From Blautia sp. AF19-10LB (GTDB lineage Bacteria > Bacillota > Clostridia > Lachnospirales > Lachnospiraceae), in NCBI RefSeq assembly GCF_003461245.1, contig NZ_QTWS01000033.1, positions 1 through 32,964 on the forward strand: a stretch of 32,964 nt of DNA, in the 5' to 3' direction. Shown piece by piece: positions 16,012 to 23,981 of this stretch. The position numbers and the translations under genes were made by a program. The notes under the pieces were generated by a model. It was given only the letters and a program-made list of their open reading frames with translations, had not been told where the DNA came from and ran no database searches. Numbering within the stretch: position 1 is the first letter of the stretch; every line of letters starts with the position of its first letter.

Positions 16012-16845
16012 ATGACAGTGAATGAACTGAAAAAATTTGCAACCGATGTCAGGATTGAAACCGTGAAATGTCTGGAGGCTCGTACCTTCGGTCATATTGG
16101 AGGCTGTCTCTCGATTGCAGATGTACTTACAGTTTTATATAACGGGGAATTAAAAAATATTGATCCGAAAAATCCGAAGAAACCGGATAGAGATATGCTT
16201 GTAGTTTCTAAAGGACATGCAGGTCCGGCAGTTTTTGCAACACTTGCTCTGAAAGGATATTTTCCATTAGATTGGCTTCCGACATTATGTGAAGGCGGAA
16301 CAAGACTTCCAAGTCATTGTGACAGAATCAGGACTCCTGGAATTGATGCATCTACAGGATCACTTGGACAGGGATTATCCCTTGCAAATGGATTTGCTCA
16401 TGCAGCAAAGATAAAAGATAAGAAGAATCGTATTTACTGTCTTATGGGAGATGGTGAGATTCAGGAGGGACAGATTTGGGAGGCAGCAATGTATGCCCAT
16501 CAGTATAAACTTAATAATCTGGTGGGAATTGTTGATTGGAATAAAAAACAGATAGATGGAACTGTTGATGAATGCATCTCTCTTCTTGATATTGCAGAAA
16601 AATTCAGAGCATTTGGATGGTATGCAGTCACGGTAAAAGGTGATGATATTGAGGCAATACAGATGGCATTTAAACAGATAAGAGAAAATCAGAGTGATAA
16701 ACCAGGCGTTTTAGTTCTGGATGGTGTAAAGGGAAGTGGCGTTAAATGTATTGAAGAAATGAAATTTAACCATATGATTCCAGTGGATAAAGAATTAGCT
16801 GATCAGTGTCTGGAGGAACTGGAAGCAGTCAAAAACAGTCTGTAA
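16012..16845 (+). CDS. Transketolase, N-terminal (TPP-binding) subunit
   Basis: This 277-residue protein equals the first domain of transketolase. It has GHIGGCLSIADVLTVLYNGE, then TGSLGQGLSLANG, and the TPP motif GDGEIQEG ending in WNKK some 26 residues later (about 149-180). It transfers a two-carbon ketol unit together with the C-terminal subunit encoded next. Split transketolases are common in Firmicutes and archaea and often serve special pathways, for example the branched-sugar apulose 4-phosphate route. The start at 16012 has GGAGGG nearby. It lies 18 bases after the aldolase. No sugar kinase is adjacent, so a non-phosphorylated acceptor or hydroxypyruvate donor is possible. Confidence 0.92.
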   Translation: MTVNELKKFATDVRIETVKCLEARTFGHIGGCLSIADVLTVLYNGELKNIDPKNPKKPDRDMLVVSKGHAGPAVFATLALKGYFPLDWLPTLCEGGTRLPSHCDRIRTPGIDASTGSLGQGLSLANGFAHAAKIKDKKNRIYCLMGDGEIQEGQIWEAAMYAHQYKLNNLVGIVDWNKKQIDGTVDECISLLDIAEKFRAFGWYAVTVKGDDIEAIQMAFKQIRENQSDKPGVLVLDGVKGSGVKCIEEMKFNHMIPVDKELADQCLEELEAVKNSL

Positions 16846-16859
16846 GGAGGAAAAAGAGA

Positions 16860-17834
16860 ATGGTAAAGACAATCTACAATGGTGAATACGAAAAAAAAGC
16901 GATTACTGATCAGTTTGTGGAAAATCTTGGAGAAATGCTTGAAAAAGATACAGACGTGATTTATCTGGATGCTGATCTTATGTTTGCATTTGGTGCTGGT
17001 CTCTGGGAGTTAGGGGACAAATTTCCGAAACGCGTAATACGATGTGGGATTGCAGAAGCAAATATGGTTGGAACAGCAGCTGCGATGTCTGTTATGGGAA
17101 TGAAACCAATTATTCACAGTTTTGCCTCTTTTGTTACGAGAAGGGCGTTTGATCAGATTTTTCTTTCAGGTGCCTATGGAAGAAAAACATTGAATATTAT
17201 TGGAAGCGAACCAGGATACAAGCAGACTTATTGGGGTGGAACCCATATGGCTTTTGAAGATATTGCCATGATGCGTACAGTGCCAAATGCATATATCTTT
17301 GATATTGTGGATGGTGTTCAGTTTAATAAACTTCTGAAGAAAACGATAGACATGCAGGGAATTTATTATTACAGGACTCCGTTGGCTGATAATATTGCTG
17401 TATATGATGAAACATCTGAATTTGAAATTGGAAAAGGAATTGTGTTAAAAGAGGGAACAGATGCAACAATTATTGCCTGCGGGCGTCTGGTAACAATTTC
17501 TCTTCAGGCAGCGGAATTACTTGAGAAAGAAGAAATTCATGTACGAGTTGTGGATATGTTTACGATTAAACCGCTGGATGAAGAACTTGTTAAGAAATGT
17601 GCGGAAGAAACTGGGGCTATTGTTACAGCAGAAAATCACTCTGTTTATGGTGGGCTAGGATCAGCAGTTGCGGAATATCTTGGTGAAAATGATCCAACAG
17701 TTGTAGAACGCATTGGGGTCAGAGATGAATTTGGAGAAGTTGGTTCAGAGGAATATCTGCGAGGAAGATTTGGATTTATTCCTGAAAAAATTGCAAAACG
17801 TGTCAAAGAGGCTATTGCAAAGAAAAAAGCATGA
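16860..17834 (+). CDS. Transketolase, C-terminal (pyrimidine-binding) subunit
   Basis: The subunit has 324 residues from ATG 16860, directly after AAGGAGG, 15 bases past the partner subunit's end. The catalytic glutamate that activates TPP is in RCGIAEANMVGTAAAMS. The C-terminal regulatory/swivel domain includes VVDMFTIKPLDEELV and TAENHSVYGGLGSAVAE. Both halves together make one full transketolase of about 600 residues. There is no sign of decay. An isomerase follows immediately, so the produced or consumed ketose is probably interconverted with an aldose. Confidence 0.92.
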   Translation: MVKTIYNGEYEKKAITDQFVENLGEMLEKDTDVIYLDADLMFAFGAGLWELGDKFPKRVIRCGIAEANMVGTAAAMSVMGMKPIIHSFASFVTRRAFDQIFLSGAYGRKTLNIIGSEPGYKQTYWGGTHMAFEDIAMMRTVPNAYIFDIVDGVQFNKLLKKTIDMQGIYYYRTPLADNIAVYDETSEFEIGKGIVLKEGTDATIIACGRLVTISLQAAELLEKEEIHVRVVDMFTIKPLDEELVKKCAEETGAIVTAENHSVYGGLGSAVAEYLGENDPTVVERIGVRDEFGEVGSEEYLRGRFGFIPEKIAKRVKEAIAKKKA

Positions 17835-17848
17835 AAAGGAGGCTGAAA

Positions 17849-19324
17849 ATGATATATCAGAATGAATATAAATTCTGGTTTTGTCCGGGCTCTGTGGATC
17901 TTTATGGAGATGAGGAGATCCGTATTGTAACGGAACACAGCCGTAGAATTGTAGAAGAACTGAATCAGTCAGGACTGGTGCCGTATGAAGTTGTTTTGAA
18001 GCCGACGCTCCTTACGAATGAAAATATCCGAAGAACATTTAATGAGGCCAATGCGGATAAATATTGTGCGGGTATAATTGCATGGATGCATATGTTTTCA
18101 CCGGCCAAATCATGGATGCTGGGATTAAAAGAACTGAGAAAGCCTTTACTTCATTTGCATACACAATTTAATGAAGAGATTCCATATGATACACTTGATA
18201 TGGGATTTATTAACATCAACCAATCTGCACATGGAGATCGTGAATTTGCATATATGCTGGCACGAATGAAAAAAGAGCATAAGATTGTCGTAGGTCATTG
18301 GAAATCTGAAAGGGTTCAGAAAAAAATTGGCGATTGGATGCGGACAGCAATTGGAATTATAGAAAGCGGACATCTTAGGGTTGCCAGATTTGCGGATAAT
18401 ATGTTGAATGTTGCGGATACGGAAGGAGATAAGGTTGAGGCACAGTTAAAATTTGGTTGGGAAGTAGATACTTATACAATTGTCGAAGCGGCGGAGGCAG
18501 TAAATAGTGTTTGCGGAAATGATGTCAAAGTGTTGACAGATGAATATTATGAAAAGTATGGTATTATCTTAGAAGGCAGAGATCCTGATGAATTCAGAAG
18601 ACATGTAGAAGAACAGGCCAGAATTGAACTTGGAATTGAAAAATTTCTGAAAGAAAAGAACTATCAGGCAGTAGTAACACATTTTGGTCAGCTTGGTGGG
18701 CTTAAACAGCTTCCAGGACTTGCTATGCAAAGATTGATGCAAAAAGGATATGGATTTGCAGCGGAGGGAGACTGGAAGACGGCTGCATTACTTCGAATAG
18801 TCAAACTGATGACTGCTGGTGTGAAAAATGCAAAAGGAACTTCTTTTATGGAAGATTACACTTATAATCTTGTTCCAGGTAAAGAAGGAATTTTGGAAAC
18901 CCATATGTTAGAAATTTGTCCGTCTATTGCAGATGGAGATGTAAATATTCGTGTAAATCCTCTGGGGCTTGGAAACAGAGAAGATCCGGCAAGGCTTGTA
19001 TTTACAGCTAAAGAGGGAGATGCCATCGCTTCGTCATTGATTGATATGGGAGATCATTTCCGATTAGTTATTAACGATGTAACCTGTAAAAAAACAGAAT
19101 ATCCAATGCCAAATCTTCCGGTTGCAACAGCTTTCTGGACACCAAAACCAGATTTCCTGACAGGAGTAGAAGCTTGGCTTATGACAGGTGGGGCTCATCA
19201 TACAGTTATGACATATGATCTTACTGCGGAACAATTGGGAGACTGGGGCGACGCAATGGGGATTGAAACTGTTTTTATCGATGAAAATACAACAATTCGT
19301 CAGCTGAAAAAAGATCTGAAATGA
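17849..19324 (+). CDS. araA: L-arabinose isomerase family enzyme
   Basis: The protein has 491 residues from ATG 17849 (AAAAGGAGG upstream); the frame's earlier ATG at 17831 overlaps the transketolase. N-terminal FWFCPGSVDLYGDE and the LHLHTQFNEEIPYDTLDMGF / NQSAHGDREF blocks are diagnostic of AraA. The Mn-binding catalytic set is intact: Glu306 (AAEGDWK), Glu335 (FMEDYTYN), His352 (ETHMLE) and the His450-His451 pair (GGAHHTV). It converts aldoses to ketoses (L-arabinose/L-ribulose; many relatives act on D-galactose/D-tagatose). No araB or araD is nearby, and it sits with a ketose 3-epimerase and transketolase, so the physiological substrate may differ from L-arabinose. Confidence 0.9.
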   Translation: MIYQNEYKFWFCPGSVDLYGDEEIRIVTEHSRRIVEELNQSGLVPYEVVLKPTLLTNENIRRTFNEANADKYCAGIIAWMHMFSPAKSWMLGLKELRKPLLHLHTQFNEEIPYDTLDMGFININQSAHGDREFAYMLARMKKEHKIVVGHWKSERVQKKIGDWMRTAIGIIESGHLRVARFADNMLNVADTEGDKVEAQLKFGWEVDTYTIVEAAEAVNSVCGNDVKVLTDEYYEKYGIILEGRDPDEFRRHVEEQARIELGIEKFLKEKNYQAVVTHFGQLGGLKQLPGLAMQRLMQKGYGFAAEGDWKTAALLRIVKLMTAGVKNAKGTSFMEDYTYNLVPGKEGILETHMLEICPSIADGDVNIRVNPLGLGNREDPARLVFTAKEGDAIASSLIDMGDHFRLVINDVTCKKTEYPMPNLPVATAFWTPKPDFLTGVEAWLMTGGAHHTVMTYDLTAEQLGDWGDAMGIETVFIDENTTIRQLKKDLK

Positions 19325-19370
19325 TTTCAAGACACAAGATAGTGAAAGAATCAGTAGGAGGAAGCAAAAT

Positions 19371-20246
19371 ATGAATAAGATTGGGGTTCATTTTGGATAT
19401 TTTAATAGGAACTGGAACACAGATTTTGTGAAACAGATTGATGTAATAAAGAGAATTGGACTGGACATCATGGAAGTTGCACCGGCTCCCTTATTGGCAT
19501 TAACGAAAATACAGAGAGATGAAATTGCAGCAGCAGCAAAAGCTAATAATATAGAACTGACTTTTTCTGTAGGATTAGGTCTGGATCAAGATCTCGCGTC
19601 AGAAGACGAAACTATCAGAAAAAACGGAATAAAATTTACAACAGATGCATTTAAAGTCATGTCTGAAATGGGTGCGAAAATGTATTCAGGTGTTGATATT
19701 GCCGCTTGGAATAAGACTTTTACAGAAGGAATCATAGATAAAAGTGCCGCATGGGAAAGAAGTATACTTGCCGTAAAAGAAATTATGAAGTCGGCCGAAG
19801 ATATGGGAATTACCTTTGCTGTTGAAGTAGTGAATCGTTATGAATCTTCACTTGTTAATACAGCGGAAGAGGCAATAAAATATGTGGACGAAGTAGACAG
19901 TCCTAATTGTAAAATTCTGTTGGATACATATCATATGAATATTGAAGAAGATTCCTTTGCAGGAGCAATACGGTCGGTTGGAAGCAGACTGGGACATTTC
20001 CATGTGGGAGAATGTAATCGAAAACCACCAAATGAGCAGGGAAAAATGCCGTGGGATGAAATTACAGGTGCATTAAAAGAAATAAATTATCAAGGTGCTA
20101 TAGTCATGGAGCCATTTATTAAAATGGGTGGAGAGGTAGGACGTGATATTAAAATCTGGAGAGATATCAGTAAAAATGCTTCAGAGTCAGAGATGGAACA
20201 GCTTCTCAAAAATGCAGCCAGTATGTTGAGAACTAAAATGCAGTAA
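19371..20246 (+). CDS. Ketose 3-epimerase (D-tagatose/D-psicose 3-epimerase family)
   Basis: This 291-residue xylose-isomerase-like TIM barrel has the metal and acid/base set of ketose 3-epimerases: Glu152 (FAVEVVNRYE), Asp185 (LLDTYHMNIEED), His211 (GHFHVGECNR) and Glu247 (VVMEPF). The sequence HMNIEEDSFAGAIRSVG and KMGGEVGRDIKIWRDIS match that subgroup more closely than IolE or hydroxypyruvate isomerase. It inverts C3 of a free ketose, without phosphate. AGGAGG precedes the ATG, and the gene ends the operon before a strong terminator. Together with the aldose-ketose isomerase it implies reshaping of unphosphorylated ketoses such as ribulose/xylulose or tagatose/sorbose. Confidence 0.88.
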   Translation: MNKIGVHFGYFNRNWNTDFVKQIDVIKRIGLDIMEVAPAPLLALTKIQRDEIAAAAKANNIELTFSVGLGLDQDLASEDETIRKNGIKFTTDAFKVMSEMGAKMYSGVDIAAWNKTFTEGIIDKSAAWERSILAVKEIMKSAEDMGITFAVEVVNRYESSLVNTAEEAIKYVDEVDSPNCKILLDTYHMNIEEDSFAGAIRSVGSRLGHFHVGECNRKPPNEQGKMPWDEITGALKEINYQGAIVMEPFIKMGGEVGRDIKIWRDISKNASESEMEQLLKNAASMLRTKMQ

Positions 20247-20274
20247 ATTTATAATAAAGCAAATATAAATAATG

Positions 20275-20326
20275 AGAGTAGATAGGGAGATCATTGCCGT
20301 TCGTATTGCCTTATCTACTCTTTTTA
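20275..20326 (+). terminator. Terminator of the enzyme operon
   Basis: AGAGTAGATA (20275-20284) pairs with TATCTACTCT (20312-20321), extended by GG/CC, followed by TTTTT. Confidence 0.8.
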
Positions 20327-20486
20327 ATATTGTGAATGATTTTACGAAAAACACAGAGTCATTCAATTGTGGTTGGGCATTATGGGAAAAGATGTGTACA
20401 AGATATTGACAAAAAATAAAAATAAGAAATAAAATTGCATAATAAAAAAGGCAATTAAAAGAAAAAGTTGACAATAAAGAACTGAA

Positions 20487-20515
20487 ATTGACTCGATTTA
20501 CAGGCGAAATATACA
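20487..20515 (+). promoter_or_regulatory. Orphan locus promoter copy 3
   Basis: TTGACT (20488-20493) and TATACA (20510-20515) have the same 16-base spacer and flanking bases as copies 1 and 2. The block 20471-20523 is a diverged duplicate of 14120-14172, with about 44 of 53 positions identical. No gene follows before the ATP synthase promoter. Confidence 0.55.
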
Positions 20516-20539
20516 ATATAATTGAGCTAGAAATAATAT

Positions 20540-20571
20540 AGAGATTTCTTTTGGGACAAAACCTCTTTTTT
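20540..20571 (+). terminator. Weak terminator-like hairpin
   Basis: AGAGATTT (20540-20547) pairs imperfectly with AAACCTCT (20559-20566), and the hairpin runs into TTTTTT. It lies about 20 bases after the predicted start of the orphan promoter at 20487. Confidence 0.4.
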
Positions 20572-20662
20572 GTTACATGACAGCAAAAAGACGGGAATGA
20601 TATAATTCTAACAAAAACTTTGTTAGGATAACAAAATTATTTGAATAATTTGTACAAATGGA

Positions 20663-20691
20663 TTGAGGTTTTCACATTAATGTGGTAAAAT
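20663..20691 (+). promoter_or_regulatory. ATP synthase operon promoter
   Basis: TTGAGG (20663-20668) and TAAAAT (20686-20691) have a 17-base spacer that contains the perfect palindrome CACATTAATGTG (20673-20684). Confidence 0.6.
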
Positions 20692-20746
20692 CTGACTATG
20701 CGTAAAAGAAAAATTAACAAATAATTAGTAAAAAGGGAGAATGATA

Positions 20747-21010
20747 TTGAAGCAGTGGTCAGAAATTCTGCGTAATGTCACAATGCTGTCCCAGCTGGGA
20801 CTGTCATTTATCACACCGCTTCTGCTGTGCCTGGCACTCTGCTGGTTTATTACTTCCAGGACCGGTGTCGGAGGCTGGGTCTATATTCCTGGATTTTTCT
20901 TTGGGATGGGCGGATCGGCGACTGTGGCATATAAGTTTTATCTTTCTGTAAACAAGCAGGAGAAGAAAAAACACAAAAAAAATAAAATATATTTCAACAG
21001 ACATTCATAA
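20747..21010 (+). CDS. ATP synthase accessory membrane protein, AtpZ/AtpI-like
   Basis: The protein has about 87 residues with two hydrophobic helices (FITPLLLCLALCWFITS and GGWVYIPGFFFGMGGSATVAY) and a lysine-rich tail, the layout of the small AtpZ protein that opens many atp operons. The TTG at 20747 is preferred because AGGGAGA is seven bases upstream; ATG 20741 is too close to that site. AtpZ/AtpI-type proteins help assemble the c-ring or take up Mg2+ or Ca2+. It is the first gene after the atp promoter. Assignment rests on position and topology, since the sequence family is weakly conserved. Confidence 0.75.
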   Translation: MKQWSEILRNVTMLSQLGLSFITPLLLCLALCWFITSRTGVGGWVYIPGFFFGMGGSATVAYKFYLSVNKQEKKKHKKNKIYFNRHS

Positions 21011-21054
21011 ACAGCGATATGACGGACAGAATAAATGAAAGGAATAAAGAAATT

Positions 21055-21474
21055 ATGAGCAGTATATTCGATAAGGTGCAGCCGGCAGTAAAAAAAGAAA
21101 CAAAGAGAGTAGCCATGATCACGGCAGTCGGTCTGGTTCTGATGTGGATCCTTTTTGCAGGACTTCACTTTGCAATGCCAGACAAAGTGCCGTTGGATTA
21201 TACCGTATTTCTGGGAGGCATTGGAGGTGGACTGATCGCAGTCCTGAATTTCTTTCTGATGGGACTGGCTGTTCAGAAGGCAGCTTCAGCGACAGATGAG
21301 GGAACTGCGAGAATGAAGCTCAAAGCAAGCTATTCACAGCGTTTTCTGATGATGATGCTGTGGGTGATCGCAGCGATCGTTGCACCGTGCTTCCATTTTG
21401 TAGCGGGAATTGCTCCACTCTTATTTCCGGGAACGGGAATCAAGATCGTGGGGATATTTCATAACAAAAACTAG
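21055..21474 (+). CDS. atpI: ATP synthase subunit I
   Basis: The protein has about 139 residues from ATG 21055 (AAAGGA eleven bases upstream); ATG 21019 in the same frame lacks a site. It has four hydrophobic stretches: VAMITAVGLVLMWILFAGLHF, TVFLGGIGGGLIAVLNFFLMGLAV, FLMMMLWVIAAIVAPCF and VAGIAPLLFPG. This matches the ATP synthase I family, in which AtpI acts as a chaperone for c-ring assembly. It sits between the first small protein and atpB in the canonical order. Confidence 0.8.
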   Translation: MSSIFDKVQPAVKKETKRVAMITAVGLVLMWILFAGLHFAMPDKVPLDYTVFLGGIGGGLIAVLNFFLMGLAVQKAASATDEGTARMKLKASYSQRFLMMMLWVIAAIVAPCFHFVAGIAPLLFPGTGIKIVGIFHNKN

Positions 21475-21513
21475 GAGGGGAAAATCTGAATAAGACAGGA
21501 GGTGAGTGAATGT

Positions 21514-22272
21514 ATGGAACTGGATATTAATGGGGCGAAGATACTTTTTACTTTACCCATTGACCTGCCGGTTCTGGGACCTTTAAGAATCAGTGAGACC
21601 ATGGTAGTAAGCTGGATTGTTATGCTGCTGATTACAGGAGTGTGTATCTGGCTGACGCATGATCTTAAGGAGGAAAATATTTCCAAACGGCAGGCTGTGG
21701 CAGAACTTCTGGTGGAGATGGCGAATAAATTCGTTGTCGGAAACATGGGTGAGAAGTTCAGGTACATGATTCCATTTGTTGCGGCACTTTTTGCGACAAG
21801 TGTGGTATCGAACCTGATCAGTCTTGTGGGACTTCGAAGTCCGACATCGGATCTGTCTACAGAGGCAGCGTGGGCGGTTGTGGTATTTATCATGATCACC
21901 GCGCAGAAGATCAGGACCAGTGGATTCGGCGGTTACTTAAAGGGATTTACACAGCCGATTCCGGTTATGACACCATTTAATGTTCTTTCTGAACTGGCAA
22001 CACCGGTAAGTATGGCGTGCCGTCATTTCGGAAACATTTTATCAGGTGTCGTTATCAATGGTCTGATCTATGGGGCGCTGGCAGTGGCAAGTTCCGCACT
22101 CCTGGGACTGATCCCGGGACTTGTGGGCGATGTGTTGTCACAGATACCTATTCTTGATGTAGGTGTACCGGCTATTTTATCTGTATATTTCGACTGGTTC
22201 TCAGGAATTATGCAGGCATTTATTTTCTGTATGCTGACGGTTATGTATATCGCAAATGCAGCAGAGGAATAA
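21514..22272 (+). CDS. atpB: F-type ATP synthase subunit a
   Basis: This is the stator channel subunit, with about 252 residues from ATG 21514; GTG 21502 in the same frame overlaps the AGGAGG ribosome binding site. Five or six membrane helices are visible. The essential arginine that faces the c-ring carboxylate is Arg170 in VSMACRHFGNILSG. The C-terminal helix FIFCMLTVMYIANAAEE is typical. The operon order atpI-B-E-F-H-A-G-D-C is canonical. Confidence 0.93.
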   Translation: MELDINGAKILFTLPIDLPVLGPLRISETMVVSWIVMLLITGVCIWLTHDLKEENISKRQAVAELLVEMANKFVVGNMGEKFRYMIPFVAALFATSVVSNLISLVGLRSPTSDLSTEAAWAVVVFIMITAQKIRTSGFGGYLKGFTQPIPVMTPFNVLSELATPVSMACRHFGNILSGVVINGLIYGALAVASSALLGLIPGLVGDVLSQIPILDVGVPAILSVYFDWFSGIMQAFIFCMLTVMYIANAAEE

Positions 22273-22306
22273 AAACTGTTGTTAGGAGATGAACAGCAGC
22301 AGATAA

Positions 22307-22642
<336 letters not shown>

Positions 22643-22659
22643 TCAGGAAAACAGTAACG

Positions 22660-22722
22660 GATGCGTCAGATAAGAACGCATCACAGCAGGACAGGAGATG
22701 ACTGCCAGCATAAGCGGGCAGT
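22660..22722 (+). other. Tandem mRNA hairpins between atpE and atpF
   Basis: GATGCGT (22660-22666) pairs with ACGCATC (22676-22682), and ACTGCC (22701-22706) with GGCAGT (22717-22722). They lie just after atpE with no T-run, so they look like mRNA stabilizers rather than terminators. They could raise c-subunit yield. Confidence 0.5.
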
Positions 22723-22742
22723 GACAACAGGAGGTTACAAAC

Positions 22743-23246
22743 ATGCAGGTACAGGAATTAGTAGGAATTGTGCCGTGGAATTTTATAGCGACGATTTGCA
22801 ACCTTTTTATTCAGGTGTATCTCATTAAGCGTTTTCTTTTTAAGCCGATCAACGAGATGCTGGACAAGCGCAGGGCCAAAGCCGATGCGGAGATCCAGGA
22901 TGCAGTGAAGGCGAAGGAAGAAGCTCAGGCTATGAAAGCCGAATACGAAAAGAATATGCAGGAAGCCAGGGACAAGGCAAATGACATTGTCAAGACCGCT
23001 CAGAAAACAGCGGCTGTCCAGAGTGAAGAGATGCTCAAGGAAGCTTCCAGTCAGGTAACTGCCATGAAAGAAAAGGCAGAGAAAGACATTGCACAGGAGA
23101 GACGTAAAGCTGTCAACGAGATCAAGGGTGAGATCGGAGGCATGGCTGTTGAGATCGCCGGTAAGGTAATCGAGCGCGAAATTAACGAAGAGGATCACAC
23201 GAAACTGATTAATGATTTTATTGAGAATGTAGGTGAGGCATCATGA
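22743..23246 (+). CDS. atpF: F-type ATP synthase subunit b
   Basis: This 167-residue peripheral-stalk subunit has an N-terminal membrane helix (PWNFIATICNLFIQVYLIKRF). A long charged coiled coil follows (KRRAKADAEIQDAVKAKEEA onward). The motif FKPINEMLDKR after the membrane span is typical of b subunits. An AGGAGG site precedes the ATG. The stop overlaps the atpH start by four bases (ATGA), giving coupled translation of the two stalk subunits. Confidence 0.93.
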   Translation: MQVQELVGIVPWNFIATICNLFIQVYLIKRFLFKPINEMLDKRRAKADAEIQDAVKAKEEAQAMKAEYEKNMQEARDKANDIVKTAQKTAAVQSEEMLKEASSQVTAMKEKAEKDIAQERRKAVNEIKGEIGGMAVEIAGKVIEREINEEDHTKLINDFIENVGEAS

Positions 23247-23782
23247 CACAGGCTGCCAAAGTCTATGGCGGCAGTCTGTACGATCTTGCTGCCGAAGAAA
23301 AGCTCGATGGACAGATCATGGAGCAGATGAATGAAATCAGACAGATTTTTCGGGAGAATTCAGGATATCTGAAATTACTGGGAGAACCGGCGATCCCGCA
23401 GGAAGAGAGAATGAAACTTCTCGATGAAGCCTTTGGCGGACAGGTAGAGCCGTATCTTCTTAATTTTCTTAAACTTTTATGTGAGAAGAAGATCCTGAGA
23501 GAGTTTTCGGGATGCTGTGAGGAATTTACCCGCAGGTATAATGTCGACCATGGCATTGTGGAAGCGGTAGTTACCAGTGCAGTTAAACTCAAAGAAGAAC
23601 AGATGGAAGCCTTGCGCGCCAAACTGGAGAAGACAAGCGGCAAGAAGATCCATCTCACACAGAAGACAGACCCGACCGTTCTAGCCGGACTCCGCGTGGA
23701 GATGGAAGGCATACAGCTTGACGGAACGGTACAGGGACGTATTTCGGATATTTCAAAGCGACTGGAAACTACCCAGTTGTAA
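23243..23782 (+). CDS. atpH: F-type ATP synthase subunit delta
   Basis: This 179-residue OSCP/delta subunit joins the b stalk to the top of F1. The N-terminal helical domain starts TQAAKVYGGSLYDLAAEEKL. The C-terminal part has the family signature KIHLTQKTDPTVLAGLRVEM followed by GTVQGRISDISKRLE. It is translationally coupled to atpF. It is followed not by atpA at once but by a 200-base spacer that contains a structured repeat, which is unusual inside an atp operon. Confidence 0.93.
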   Translation: MTQAAKVYGGSLYDLAAEEKLDGQIMEQMNEIRQIFRENSGYLKLLGEPAIPQEERMKLLDEAFGGQVEPYLLNFLKLLCEKKILREFSGCCEEFTRRYNVDHGIVEAVVTSAVKLKEEQMEALRAKLEKTSGKKIHLTQKTDPTVLAGLRVEMEGIQLDGTVQGRISDISKRLETTQL

Positions 23783-23907
23783 TATCCCGCGAGGTGTTTT
23801 GGCATGAATATGCCAAAAGCCCGAGACATGCATAAGGCAAAATGCCATCACCGAAGGTGATATGGGATGCATTTTGACTTGTAACTGTGAAGGGACTGAA
23901 CAGTTAC
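23783..23907 (+). repeat. Structured repeat copy A, inside the atp operon
   Basis: This 125-base element begins at the atpH stop with TATCCCGCGAGG. Stem 1 is 23797-23805/23810-23818 with a GAAT loop. Stem 2 is CAAAATGC/GCATTTTG (23838-23845/23869-23876), enclosing ATCACC-GAA-GGTGAT (23847-23861). Stem 3 is GTAACTGT/ACAGTTAC (23881-23888/23900-23907) with an 11-base loop. The same layout recurs at 32811-32940 with paired changes in all three stems. No promoter is seen here, so it is transcribed as part of the atp mRNA. The rest of the gap to 23981 is AT-rich and holds the atpA ribosome binding site. Confidence 0.75.
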
Positions 23908-23981
23908 AGAAGCTGAATGAAGTAGTGGTTTAGTGAAAAAATAAGCAAAAGCTATAAAATGTTAAAGGATGGAATGGACAC

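Noticed and set aside
11072..20303. Shared 9-mer CGAACGGCA (11072-11080) and its reverse complement (20295-20303)
   Set aside because: One copy lies in a 5' leader and the other in a terminator loop. A single 9-base match over this distance is not convincing as an operator.
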